Origin: Tethya wilhelma
Lineage: Eukaryota > Porifera > Demospongiae > Tethyida > Tethyidae
Assembly (NCBI GenBank): GCA_964030475.1
Contig: CAXIPT010000010.1
Span: 2,249,234 to 2,313,233, forward strand
DNA: 64,000 nucleotides
Direction: 5' to 3'
Positions 24,322 to 35,055 of this stretch are shown here, in pieces (positions within the stretch are counted from its first letter, which is position 1; every line of letters begins with the position of its first letter). The position numbers were made by a program, and so were the translations under genes. The notes beneath the pieces are model-generated. The model was given only the letters and a program-made list of their open reading frames with translations, made no database searches and was not told where the DNA came from.

Positions 24322-24651
24322 ATGGTCATAACGGCCAAGGGAACATTCTGTGATAACATCAATATTTGTCACAGTACTCTGATAAGGCAGCTGTCTGAAA
24401 ACAGAGGGAACCTCCCAGCTGTAGTCACTAACAAGAGGCTCAGGTTAATTCCTGTGGGTGTCACAATAGAAGGTGTCTTCCAATTGGACTTCTCTCATTT
24501 CAGAATGATCTTTCAAGTTTGTGACAAGTATTCAAATTCATGTACAATAAGTAAACTTCCATCATTATGGTATGATATACTGAAGTGCAGTGTGAGTTGT
24601 GTCTGGAGTTTGTTCAAAGCTTTTGAGAGTACACAATCAGAATCTGCCTAA
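24322..24651 (+). CDS. Unidentified 109-residue open frame
   Basis: Open frame with ATG and stop in AT-rich sequence just after an assembly join. Contains RLRLIPVGVTIEGVFQLD, which looks protein-like, but I recognise no family and see no supporting neighbour exon. Could be a transposon remnant or chance. Confidence 0.2.
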   Translation: MVITAKGTFCDNINICHSTLIRQLSENRGNLPAVVTNKRLRLIPVGVTIEGVFQLDFSHFRMIFQVCDKYSNSCTISKLPSLWYDILKCSVSCVWSLFKAFESTQSESA

Positions 24652-24753
24652 ATACAGTATTCTAGACACACGTGCACACACACACACACGCGTCATATAA
24701 AAACACACGCATGCATGCATGCTTATAAGGAAGAATAACACGGCCTGTTCAAC

Positions 24754-25086
24754 TCAAATACCACAGTCTTGTTGTGTTGAACCATTTATGACCATGTACA
24801 TAAAAGATGAATGGAAACAGCTGATGATGCACTCCCACTGAGTGAGATAACCCACTTCCACAGTTGGCCATTGAAACAATGATAGTCCCAGCCACAGTAG
24901 GCTAGCCAGCCTCACAGCATGCACACTCAGGTGACTGTAGCATACCAACAACAAATCAGTAGTGGTGTTTTCTGCACTTATAAGAACATGTCGATTTGTG
25001 AGTGCTCTAAATTTGAGAGAGTAGGAGTTGATGGGGTGGAATGTCTCTAGCCGTCCTCTCCATGAGTCATTGGCCACTGAAATTTG
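24754..25086 (-). CDS. Unidentified terminal exon, membrane-like
   Basis: An acceptor (ATTTCAG) at 25087-25093 precedes about 110 open codons ending at TGA 24754. The frame reads NDSWRGRLETFHPINSY, LTNRHVLISAENTTTDLLL, then a hydrophobic stretch AVRLASLLWLGLSLFQW. Composition looks coding and possibly membrane-associated. I do not recognise the family. It is not the missing eIF3b 3' end. Confidence 0.35.
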   Translation of the reverse strand, partial: QISVANDSWRGRLETFHPINSYSLKFRALTNRHVLISAENTTTDLLLVCYSHLSVHAVRLASLLWLGLSLFQWPTVEVGYLTQWECIISCFHSSFMYMVINGSTQQDCGI

Positions 25087-25199
25087 TTTCGAGATTTTTC
25101 TGTTAATTTGATTAATTGTCTTAAAAATGTTGTAGTTTTCAGAATGACAGTGTGTGTTGTATGTTGGAATCTTGTACATCCTCATTAACATTAATTGTA

Positions 25200-25202
25200 C
25201 TT

Positions 25203-25240
<38 letters not shown>
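25200..25240. repeat. CA microsatellite at edge of duplicated eIF3b segment
   Basis: A (CA)n run at the boundary where the duplicated block begins; the second copy begins at a CA run next to an N (27884-27896). Confidence 0.9.
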
Positions 25241-25241
<1 letters not shown>

Positions 25242-25998
25242 GGAGGTGAACGTACGCCTTGAGTCCAGCCAGGACAACAAATTGACCAGCAGGAGACCAA
25301 AAAATGCTATTTGCAGTGCATCGTTGAGTACCTGTAGGCAGAGGAGAGGAAGAAAAGGAAAGAATACACCAACTCAATTAGAGTCAAATTCACAGTGACT
25401 CAAACTGACAGGAACACTAGTAGGATCATTGACAGAACCACGATGGAAAGGTTAGCCAAGCAGAACTATACCTAATACAGGAAAGAATTTACTTCCCATG
25501 ACATTCCTCAATTCTACAAGTGTGTCAGACTGAAGAATGTGATAACCAAGGCAGTTATGCACAAAGCATACTTTCTATAATTATTGGCTACTTGAGCACA
25601 TGTACAAGTATGTCCAATGAAGTACCACATGCCTCATGCATGGTGCAATGAGAGACGACTATAGAATGATCACTGTAATTACTACGGAGACAACCAACGT
25701 CACCATGTCAGACCACAGACGCAACAAGCACTAGCCTACACACCAGTACCGTAGCAATGCAAATAGCTGGGCAAGGATGTTGTGCATACTAGCAGTCTTA
25801 AGACAGTTTCACCATTGATCAGGAGACTGCCAATGAATGACCTTAATTGGCAACCATAGGCTCAATTAGATGTCGATAGCATTAGATTCACAGTGAGTAC
25901 AGCCACCTATGACCCCTCTCATAGACAGAGGTATTCCCTCACTGAATAGTACACAATGGCACAGGACTCAAATCACCATCAATGAATTTGTGTGTATA

Positions 25999-26045
<47 letters not shown>

Positions 26046-26823
26046 AAATGGTTATGCACCATGGTGCTTTATGCTCCCTTGTACAGTGTAAACAAGTAAA
26101 ATCATGCCAAGAGCAGGGCCTTCATGTGATTTTATTATAATTATGTGCATGTTCTAAAATATTGTGGTACTTACGTATCTTGCTCAGTTTGGTTCCCTTG
26201 TCATTGATCTTGTAGAATGTGACTGAGATCCTAGTGGGAGGCTCTCCGTGAATGACAGCAAATGTTGAACCATGGGGCTCCAAGGAGAAGGCAATCACTG
26301 GCTCTGGAGTGTTAGGAAACACAACAATAACACACTGTACTAGATGATGTAACTAATCCACAAAGACAAACATAGTGAGTAGTTTCAGTTGACATTAGAG
26401 CTCTACTAGCATGCATTATGAGGCATACCTTTAATTTCAATGGAGTCAACAGGGATTAGACTCTCCCTCAGATGGAAGATTTCAAAACTACTGTACATTT
26501 GCTGGATAAAGAGAAGATAAGTGCATTAGGGTAGTTGGTTGGTCACAAGGAGTTGATTAACATTGAGTATTGAGTAGCTGTGTTAGCAGGTATTAAGACC
26601 GTAATTGTAGGAGAGGGATGTTACATACTTGAGCTCCAGCAAGGTTTCATATTGCATAACTGAGTGGTTTCATATCACATTCACATTGCAAGCATTTTGT
26701 GAATGAATAAAATTCCAAAATGGATAGCTGGCTCTAAACTTTCACCTATTAAACAGGCTTGTTTTCTGTTCCATGCATATAAGGAAGGAGGTATTTAAAC
26801 TGACAACTACTGAACTTCAAATG
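25241..26823. repeat. Duplicated 1.6-kb segment, copy 1, with three stranded eIF3b exons
   Basis: Nearly identical to 27898-29478. Carries minus-strand copies of eIF3b exons 12 (about 26501-26429), 13 (about 26303-26175) and 14 (about 25331-25256), including [19 protein letters not shown] and [17 protein letters not shown]. No upstream eIF3b exons precede it and no downstream exons follow, so this copy cannot make the protein: either a pseudogene fragment or an unmerged haplotype. Confidence 0.85.
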
Positions 26824-27233
26824 AAGTGTTGTATGTAGCATCTTGCAAAACTTTAGAGTTACTGAGATCTGAGGCTTGTGTGCTTTTCTGAGTGCTTAGC
26901 TTCGAAATCACACCTATTGATCATGCCCCATGCAGTGTGAGTTATCTTGAAATTCAGTGGAGTTTTGTGCATGCTTTTGCTTGTGCTTGGCTCAGGTGCT
27001 GGAATAGGCAACCCAACTGCTTCCAAGAGTCTTGTAAATTAAATTTAGTGAGGGTATTAAAACACAACACTTTATAGAACTATACATGAGTGGCTTATTC
27101 AGGAAGATTCAGGAAGAATCAGTCTCACGGTGTTGCTCCAGGGCAGACTGAGTCAGTCTGTAGTCTCACTAATAGCTCAGTGCAGCAAGATTTGAGTACT
27201 AGCTGAATCACTGTGCTGCTCTGCTTGTGGTAG
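26824..27233. other. Spacer between duplicate end and unidentified membrane gene
   Basis: No clear gene. Contains short near-repeats (TTCAGGAAGATTCAGGAAGA near 27097). Probably intron of the gene whose last exons follow. Confidence 0.4.
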
Positions 27234-27464
27234 CTACTATCGCAGTGTGCTGGTGTTTGTGCCCGGAGGAGCCTCACTGATGGCACTGCTGGGTCTAGCA
27301 CTGCTCACACTTCTCATGGTCTACAGATCTAAAAAAGGTGGGCACTTGTTAGAGTGTACAAGTTTGGTTGCAAAACTAGTGTGAATTGATACTGTTGACG
27401 AATGCTTGAAAGAACTTGAGATAAAATTTAATATTTAACTTTTAGCTAGAATTTGTAGTTTTAC

Positions 27465-27499
<35 letters not shown>

Positions 27500-27677
27500 T
27501 GCAGAAACTAAGAAAGATTGTCCATCTCCGTCAGACAAAGTCTCTCAAAGTGACAGTATTGCTATTCCCAGAAGAAGGGACGGCAAATTGGACAGTCCAA
27601 TATCGATTAGCCGTGAAGAGGAGGCCAGGGACTGTAACGGAGAGAATAAACCACTGCTAAAACATAGTCTCGATTAA
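27234..27677 (+). CDS. C-terminal exons of an unidentified single-pass membrane protein
   Basis: Two exons, 27234-27337 and 27505-27677, joined in phase. The first encodes a transmembrane helix (SLMALLGLALLTLLMVY) followed by a basic stop-transfer RSKK. The second encodes a polar cytoplasmic tail (ETKKDCPSPSDKVSQSDS, SREEEARDCNGENKPLLKHS) ending LD and TAA. Upstream exons were not found. Family unknown; a type I membrane protein is inferred. Confidence 0.5.
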
Positions 27678-27888
27678 CTTCCGGTGTGACGTAAACCGTT
27701 GTGACATCCTCCATTTTTTCGCTCAAGGGACACTGCACAGTTCAAAGAGAGAGAGTGTGTTTGTCTGGAGAAGAAAGAAGGCAGTGCAGAAGAACAAGTA
27801 TAACTTAGTTTGTTACAGAGGGACTCTAGAAAGGTGAGCCGAACAGCTAGAATTATAAAAATAAGAGACGGAAGCGTGTGCGCNGACA
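27678..27888 (+). promoter_or_regulatory. Probable promoter and 5' UTR exon cut by an assembly join
   Basis: CTTCCGG (27680-27686) followed by TGACGTAA (27688-27695) looks like an ETS/CRE-type core promoter. A purine-rich stretch then ends in a good donor, GAAAGGTGAGC (about 27829-27839). The transcript would run into the N at 27884, beyond which sequence belongs to eIF3b on the other strand. The gene is lost. Confidence 0.4.
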
Positions 27889-27897
27889 CACACACAG

Positions 27898-28655
27898 TGG
27901 AGGTGAACGTACGCCTTGAGTCCAGCCAGGACAACAAATTGACCAGCAGGAGACCAAAAAATGCTATTTGCAGTGCATCGTTGAGTACCTGTAGGCAGAG
28001 GAGAGGAAGAAAAGGAAAGAATACACCAACTCAATTAGAGTCAAATTCACAGTGACTCAAACTGACAGGAACACTAGTAGGATCATTGACAGAACCACGA
28101 TGGAAAGGTTAGCCAAGCAGAACTATACCTAATACAGGAAAGAATTTACTTCCCATGACATTCCTCAATTCTACAAGTGTGTCAGACTGAAGAATGTGAT
28201 AACCAAGGCAGTTATGCACAAAGCATACTTTCTATAATTATTGGCTACTTGAGCACATGTACAAGTATGTCCAATGAAGTACCACATGCCTCATGCATGG
28301 TGCAATGAGAGACGACTATAGAATGATCACTGTAATTACTACGGAGACAACCAACGTCACCATGTCAGACCACAGACGCAACAAGCACTAGCCTACACAC
28401 CAGTACCGTAGCAATGCAAATAGCTGGGCAAGGATGTTGTGCATACTAGCAGTCTTAAGACAGTTTCACCATTGATCAGGAGACTGCCAATGAATGACCT
28501 TAATTGGCAACCATAGGCTCAATTAGATGTCGATAGCATTAGATTCACAGTGAGTACAGCCACCTATGACCCCTCTCATAGACAGAGGTATTCCCTCACT
28601 GAATAGTACACAATGGCACAGGACTCAAATCACCATCAATGAATTTGTGTGTATA

Positions 28656-28700
<45 letters not shown>

Positions 28701-29478
28701 AAATGGTTATGCACCATGGTGCTTTATGCTCCCTTGTACAGTGTAAACAAGTAAAATCATGCCAAGAGCAGGGCCTTCATGTGATTTTATTATAATTATG
28801 TGCATGTTCTAAAATATTGTGGTACTTACGTATCTTGCTCAGTTTGGTTCCCTTGTCATTGATCTTGTAGAATGTGACTGAGATCCTAGTGGGAGGCTCT
28901 CCGTGAATGACAGCAAATGTTGAACCATGGGGCTCCAAGGAGAAGGCAATCACTGGCTCTGGAGTGTTAGGAAACACAACAATAACACACTGTACTAGAT
29001 GATGTAACTAATCCACAAAGACAAACATAGTGAGTAGTTTCAGTTGACATTAGAGCTCTACTAGCATGCATTATGAGGCATACCTTTAATTTCAATGGAG
29101 TCAACAGGGATTAGACTCTCCCTCAGATGGAAGATTTCAAAACTACTGTACATTTGCTGGATAAAGAGAAGATAAGTGCATTAGGGTAGTTGGTTGGTCA
29201 CAAGGAGTTGATTAACATTGAGTATTGAGTAGCTGTGTTAGCAGGTATTAAGACCGTAATTGTAGGAGAGGGATGTTACATACTTGAGCTCCAGCAAGGT
29301 TTCATATTGCATAACTGAGTGGTTTCATATCACATTCACATTGCAAGCATTTTGTGAATGAATAAAATTCCAAAATGGATAGCTGGCTCTAAACTTTCAC
29401 CTATTAAACAGGCTTGTTTTCTGTTCCATGCATATAAGGAAGGAGGTATTTAAACTGACAACTACTGAACTTCAAATG
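27898..29478. repeat. Duplicated 1.6-kb segment, copy 2 (inside eIF3b)
   Basis: Matches 25241-26823 nearly base for base, including its internal CA tract. Copy 2 is contiguous with the upstream eIF3b exons and so is the likely genuine locus. The copies diverge right after TTCAAATG (26823 / 29478). Confidence 0.9.
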
Positions 29479-31910
29479 CAACACCTGGATGTGCTAGCTG
29501 ACCTTTTTGCTCTTGGTCATCCAATGGTCTACCCTCACACAGAGGTAGTCACCTTGCTTGTGCCACTGGAGCTTACACTACAGGTTAAGAAACGACACAT
29601 GGATTAGTGGGCAGTGATCAGACTCTCATCCTTGATAAACTCACATCAGCAACAAGGTGCCTGCTCTTGGTGCTGATCTCGTGTCGTGATGGAATCTCAA
29701 TGATGATGATCTTTGCAGGGATCTGGCCTTGCTCTGGCACCCAGTAGGCTATCTTGTGGTCCGTGGGAGACCAGGCAAAGTCCCTGAGAGTGAGAGAGAA
29801 GAGATAGGTTACAATGGTTATTACACAGTGGTATGATAATAACCACAAAATGTTAACAGTAACTGCACAAACACCTTCTATTTGTGCAATTGTACTTGTG
29901 ATGTCTTGCATGAGAGCACACATAGCTGTAGGTCACCCCACTACTGCTAGTGAAGATATACCATTCTACTCACTTTATGCCTTTCACGACCAAAGACTTC
30001 TTTTCAAGAAGACCAAAAGACTGCAAAGAATGGAGTAAAACATCATACAGTGACCAGGAGAACACAAACATCATAATTCAAGACAACTCACTGGGACTTC
30101 GTATATGCTAAGAACACTGTCTCCTTGACGGGCAAAGTACTTTCCATCGTGACTCCACCTGAAGGAAGAGTGACAACAACATATCAAAGCAAACTATATG
30201 GTCAATCATAGATATATTGACTTCAGTATCGGCCAGTCTTCAGCAGCACCTCGGCTGAAGGACCTCATCTTCTTGCCAGTCTTGATGTCCCAAATGACAA
30301 TGCTCTGAGGGTCATTGGGGTCATCCACTACCTTGCTGAATGTCACCAGGTATCTAGAGGAGATTGACAGAGAAATAGGTAAGAGGTCGTCAGAACAACT
30401 TGCAACATGTACAAACATACACCACGAAGGAGTTCCCTCGATGACCCTTACCGCTCACAGGGGGAGAAGTCAATGAGCTGTGTGCCATGATGTTCAAACC
30501 TATTGATCCTAGTGAACTTATCTCCACCCCACAGAGCAACGCCAGGTTTATGTAAAGTGGCTAGGTAAGAGCCCTGAGGGGACCAGCGAAGGTAGGTCTC
30601 AGTCCATCGCTGAAAAGAATGACATCAAACAAAATATTAAAAGCATTCCAAAATTACTACTAGCACACAAACTACCACTGATAAACAGATGAGAAAACAC
30701 ACATACATGCTGAGGGTGCCTTAAGTATTATGTATTAGCAATGTACCTCTCTTTCAGTAGCAATCTTGATCTCTTGAGGTGTGATCTGGCAAATGGCTAC
30801 CTGACTCCCCTGATTGTAGATGATGGCACACTGGTCATAACAGTTCTCATCCAACAACCAAGAGCGGAGATTCCCCTGCACGAACCAACAGAACACCATC
30901 GTCATAATGTATGTGTGATTTGGTGTTTGTTCAAAACTAACCACTTCAGTAAACTTCTGTTTCTCTGGTGGCTTCCAGACAGCAGGCAGGTTGTTATATC
31001 TACATGTAAGGAGAGAATGGCACAACAGAAAAAGGTAGTCATTGAAACAATGTACATACACATACAGTATGCAATACATTGTTTTTGTACACGAGATAGA
31101 AGTACTCACTTGTCAAAATCACTGAAGTGGTTGACAGCAAAGATGTGAGACTTGTCTAGCCGGTACCCATTGCCAGTTTTTACAGCACTAGCCGCTTCTT
31201 CAGCAGTGGCAAACTCAAGGAAAAAGTACCTAAATGTACAATCATCATAATTTGAATACCAATTTCATGATTAGACTGTATATCACAAAAACTTTCTCCA
31301 CAAAAATCTAAAAAAACTGTATATCGGCAGTATAATTCTAGAGATTCACGAAATTAGTACGAAACAGCAAAAACAGACTGTTGTGCCATGAAAATTTGGA
31401 GCTATACGGTACTCAGGTAGACATAACTGTACAAGCAACAACACTGACATGCACACATTGACACACCTACCCTTTAAAGATGTTGTTTTCATCAATAGGG
31501 TACTCTTGTGAGACTATCTGGCCAAATCGACTGAATACTTTGTTCAGGACATTCTTCAGTTTGCCCATTCTCTCTGGTCCAACCTTAGGGGCATTGTCCA
31601 CCACTATGATGGTGTCAAAACCAGTCTCAATAGTTGGCTTCTCCTTGAGAAGGTCAGCTAGGAGTTCTGTGTCACAACAAAGAAATGAATCCACGAAAAA
31701 AAAATACCTACACATACATCTAAAATAAATCTTCATCATACCTTCATCAGAGATGTTGTCAACATATCCTTCTGGATCGTCAAACTCACTGTCTGAAACC
31801 TCTTCTTCGTGGTCAGATTCCTCTTCTTCCTCTCCTTCTTCTTCATCTTCTTCTTCTTCTTCTTCTTCCTCTGAATGCTGGTCTTCAAACTCGTTCTCTA
31901 TTTCAGACAT
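27913..31910 (-). CDS. EIF3B: Translation initiation factor eIF3 subunit B, 3' exons missing
   Basis: eIF3b is the scaffold of the eIF3 complex in translation initiation. Fourteen exons in order: 31910-31742, 31666-31471, 31229-31110, 30999-30943, 30875-30747, 30610-30452, 30353-30222, 30158-30092, 30020-29974, 29783-29645, 29577-29503, 29156-29084, 28958-28830, 27988-27913. An acidic N-terminus (residues about 10-50) is followed by the RRM ([35 protein letters not shown]), then the beta-propeller: [68 protein letters not shown] and [19 protein letters not shown]. The human protein continues about 200 residues further; those exons are absent, and an N (27884) lies 29 bases beyond the last one. 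Start chosen at 31910 (MSEIENEFE). Confidence 0.94.
31316..31411. mobile_element. Short MITE relative with TACCGTATAGC end
   Basis: In eIF3b intron 2. The right end read backwards is TACCGTATAGCTCCAAATTT, and the left end is ACTGTATATCGGC. Same family as 4999-5174 but shorter and diverged. Confidence 0.5.
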
Positions 31911-32050
31911 ACTGGATACTGATTCTTGGGAACAGCACGTGGCAAGCAAATCTTCTTAATGAAGCACACCAAATACACGAACGTCTACGCGCATGCGCAC
32001 ATGACTTGCGCGCAGGAAAGACACGCTGTAATGGCCGCTTGGACCCAGAT
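31911..32050 (-). promoter_or_regulatory. eIF3b upstream region with NRF1-like site
   Basis: CGCGCATGCGCAC (31988-32000) matches the NRF1 palindrome about 80 bases upstream of the eIF3b start. CACGTG lies at 31937-31942. Confidence 0.5.
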
Positions 32051-32082
32051 TAGCCTCGTTCCCAGGCCTGGGAACGAGGCTA
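32051..32082. mobile_element. 32-bp perfect palindrome with 9-bp target duplication
   Basis: TAGCCTCGTTCCCAGG and its exact reverse complement are joined with no spacer. GACCCAGAT occurs immediately on both sides (32042-32050 and 32083-32091). This looks like the two tips of an inverted-repeat transposon with nothing between. A 9-bp duplication is typical of Mutator-like elements. Confidence 0.8.
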
Positions 32083-32328
32083 GACCCAGATCAAATCAGA
32101 CTCTGTAGCTCTGTACTTGACCACCAGTGCCACTGGCCCAGCAGCGGCCGAGCAGCTGCCTAGCATAGGTATGCATGATGCCAGTACTTTACTGTACTAC
32201 GCATATAGCATAGCCTGTCTAGGTGTCCTCTAAGTCTTCACGGTGTCTGGGAGTCATAAGTCAAGAAGAACAGAAGGTACTATAAGCTTGAACCTACAGT
32301 ACATAGCTTGACAGAGCAGAAATTTAGC

Positions 32329-32331
<3 letters not shown>

Positions 32332-32387
<56 letters not shown>

Positions 32388-32404
32388 CTACCTACCTACC
32401 TACC
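32332..32404. repeat. TC microsatellite followed by CTAC repeats
   Basis: About 53 bases of TC, then CTAC repeated five times. Confidence 0.95.
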
Positions 32405-32569
32405 AATCTCTCCGGCTCAATAGCCAGTACACTAGACTGTCAGAGGCTCGACTGAAGTCATATCTTCATGGAAAATCTTGGCTGTAGCTGCCAGCGCAAG
32501 AAAACACCATTTGCTGAAAATGTAAGCCAGAGAATGACACACCTTGTTACCAAGTGTCTGAGCAATCCA

Positions 32570-32805
32570 TTCTTATGGTTTGAACCATTGCAATCAGCGT
32601 GAAGGAATCTTTCAAATGACGTTTATATTTAAACTGAAAAATGGTCATTTTAAGCAAAAATATCACTAACTGGACCAAAGGGTATAATTTTGATCAAAAT
32701 TTATATCTGTTAGTAAATTATCATCATTCAAAAGATCTCTTCAGGCTCGGCTGATAACAATGATTCCAGTGAGTCCCAACTCTGCAACCTTTCTAGACTG
32801 AGATA
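32570..32805. mobile_element. MITE, TATCTCAGTCTAG family, copy 2
   Basis: The right end TTTCTAGACTGAGATA matches the right end of copies 1 and 3. The interior has ATCTTTCAAATGACG and AAAGATCTCTTCA. The left terminus is diverged and not exactly placed. Confidence 0.65.
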
Positions 32806-33399
32806 GTGTCAGTATACACCAGCTTTAGATTGTGCATTGTTGAATCTTATGTTATCCCATAGTGTAAAGGAGCCGAGCGTGAAGTTGAGCGCCGATGACT
32901 GTTTAAGATGTTTGATTCAAAAACGGAGGACAAATACAACAAAAATGCTCCTAGCTTATATAGCAAATCCTAGCCTATGACCTAATCCCTATACAAAACA
33001 TCAAAGAAAATCAACCAATACAGGAAATAAGAACTAAAGAAAAACCACAAGTAAAACCAAGTACCAATGCATGTCTGACCATGTTGATCCTAGCACACAC
33101 AAAATAAGGAAACAAACTCAAAAGCATAACTAGAAAATGAACAGACATCATACATCAACAGCTCAGGTCACTTAGGATATTAAAACACATGAAAAGCCTA
33201 GCTATTGCACAAGGAATAGCCTAGATCACAACTATAAAGAAACCACATCCTCCATAATAAATTCCTATAGCAATCTTCCTAAAAATAAATTAGCCAAATA
33301 AGTCCAATCCTTCACACTTAGGCATCAAACTGATATAAAACTACTGTATGCTATTTCACGTGAGATATTGAGAACATTGTTCAGTAATTTTGGGGGATA

Positions 33400-33730
33400 A
33401 TTTAGCAGCAAAAATGCACTCAAATAAATGCATTGTCCATCATGTTTATCAACTATAGTGTAAGATTAGTATGACATTTTTGTGTTCAGCAGAAATTTTC
33501 AAAATTTCCTGGGGAAGCATACCCCCAGACCCCATAATTATGATCTGATTGAGAGGCGTGGTTTGTGCCGCGAGCGTGAGCTGTAGCTAGCTAAATACTA
33601 AAAGCTTTTAGTTGCAGTCTACTGAAGCTCAACTGTGTGCGAAGAAGTGAAAATTAACATGTACCAATTATTTATAGACTCTATTGGTAGGGCCCAGGCC
33701 CTACCTGGCCCTAGCGTAGCTACGCCACTG
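33400..33730. mobile_element. Fragment of a hAT-type element
   Basis: The right end CTAGCGTAGCTACGCCACTG reads backwards as CAGTGGCGTAGC, the same terminus as the element at 41584. Internal CATACCCCCAGACCCC is typical of this group. The left end was not found; the start given is approximate. Confidence 0.45.
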
Positions 33731-35006
33731 CTAAAGTATAGAATAAGTAGCTGGTTGTAATATATTACAAGAGTCCTTTCTTATTTTGTATAAATAATGA
33801 GATTAACTAACTAATGAGCATTTTAAAGTAGCTCAAATGACTAAAGTACAATAAATGTTACAAAGAGTCTAAAGCTTTGAATAATTATACAATAACTATT
33901 AAGTATGAAAGCAGAAATTTACATTTTAGTCCAAATTAAAGGAATTTTGTATGTAAGTTGACTAATAGCAAATATTCTGTAGTGTCAGTAGAACGATTAA
34001 ACGGAGGAGTTCAAGTTCTGTGAGGCTGACTGCTGATTAGTGGAGACTGGTATTCACTTTCTATTTCAAGCTGTTCTTCAATATCCTCAATGGTTGAATC
34101 ATTTGTGAAGAGATGTTTCTTTAACTCACTATCAGTCTGTGGTCTTGAACTACTGTAGCAGTTGAATCATCATGAGGCTTGATTTTGAACGGTCAATAGA
34201 GTTCCTCCAACAGTTTTTATGGATACAAAGCTAACAATTTTAACTTCATAAAAAATTATTATTATGGTATGGTTTGAAATGGAAAAAAATGGCCAATAAA
34301 TTGCACTGGAGAATTAATTATTCCTCAAATTCTTAATATTAGGTTGCAAAGGAAAGCTGGTACCAGTTTCCGTGATCAGCAAGGCTCTAGGACTGGTGGG
34401 ACACTATCTGTGATAGCTGAAGGGAGCAAGACTGGACACTTCATATCTATTATAGGCAACACGACACAGGTCTCCAAGGCAATCCAAGTGGCATTCATCT
34501 TGAATGGGTGTACCCATGGGGAAGTATATGCCAAAACAAATTAGGGGAAAACCCTAGAATGAAACAAAAGGAGACAACAGAGCAAAGACAGATTGGGAAA
34601 GAATAGAAAAGAAATGAGAGCAGACATGCCACAAAGCTTGGAACAAAGGACATGGTGGACACACCTACGGTGATGAGAGAGACTCAGAAGTCAAAGATGG
34701 AGACAAGAAAAGTGTAATGTGTGGGTCTTCTACACACATTCGTAACTTTCAGAGATTCCTCCTACAGCAAAAAGACACAAAAACGACCCAAATGCCCCAA
34801 CAAAGAGTGAGCAGCCTCTGATGTCAGATGATAATACTCAATCAGACAGCAGTACTCCTTCGACTACAGACTACTCTGACTATGATGACTCTGATGATGA
34901 ACTTGTCATCCATAACAATCAAGAGGTATAAGGGAATTGCATACATACAGGATTTAACCCAGTAACAATTATAATAGGAATCGATCTCTATTAAATTTTG
35001 ATGAAT

Positions 35007-35016
<10 letters not shown>

Positions 35017-35053
<37 letters not shown>
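35017..35053. repeat. CA microsatellite
   Basis: Uninterrupted (CA)n run. Confidence 0.9.

Positions 35054-35055
<2 letters not shown>

Noticed and set aside
24754..25377. 207-residue minus frame as one protein
   Set aside because: It joins eIF3b exon-14 duplicate, a CA tract and an unrelated terminal exon; splice signals separate them.
34344..34544. Possible KH-domain fragment (IIGNTTQVSKAIQVAFIL)
   Set aside because: Too short, no GXXG loop visible in a convincing place and no neighbouring exons.
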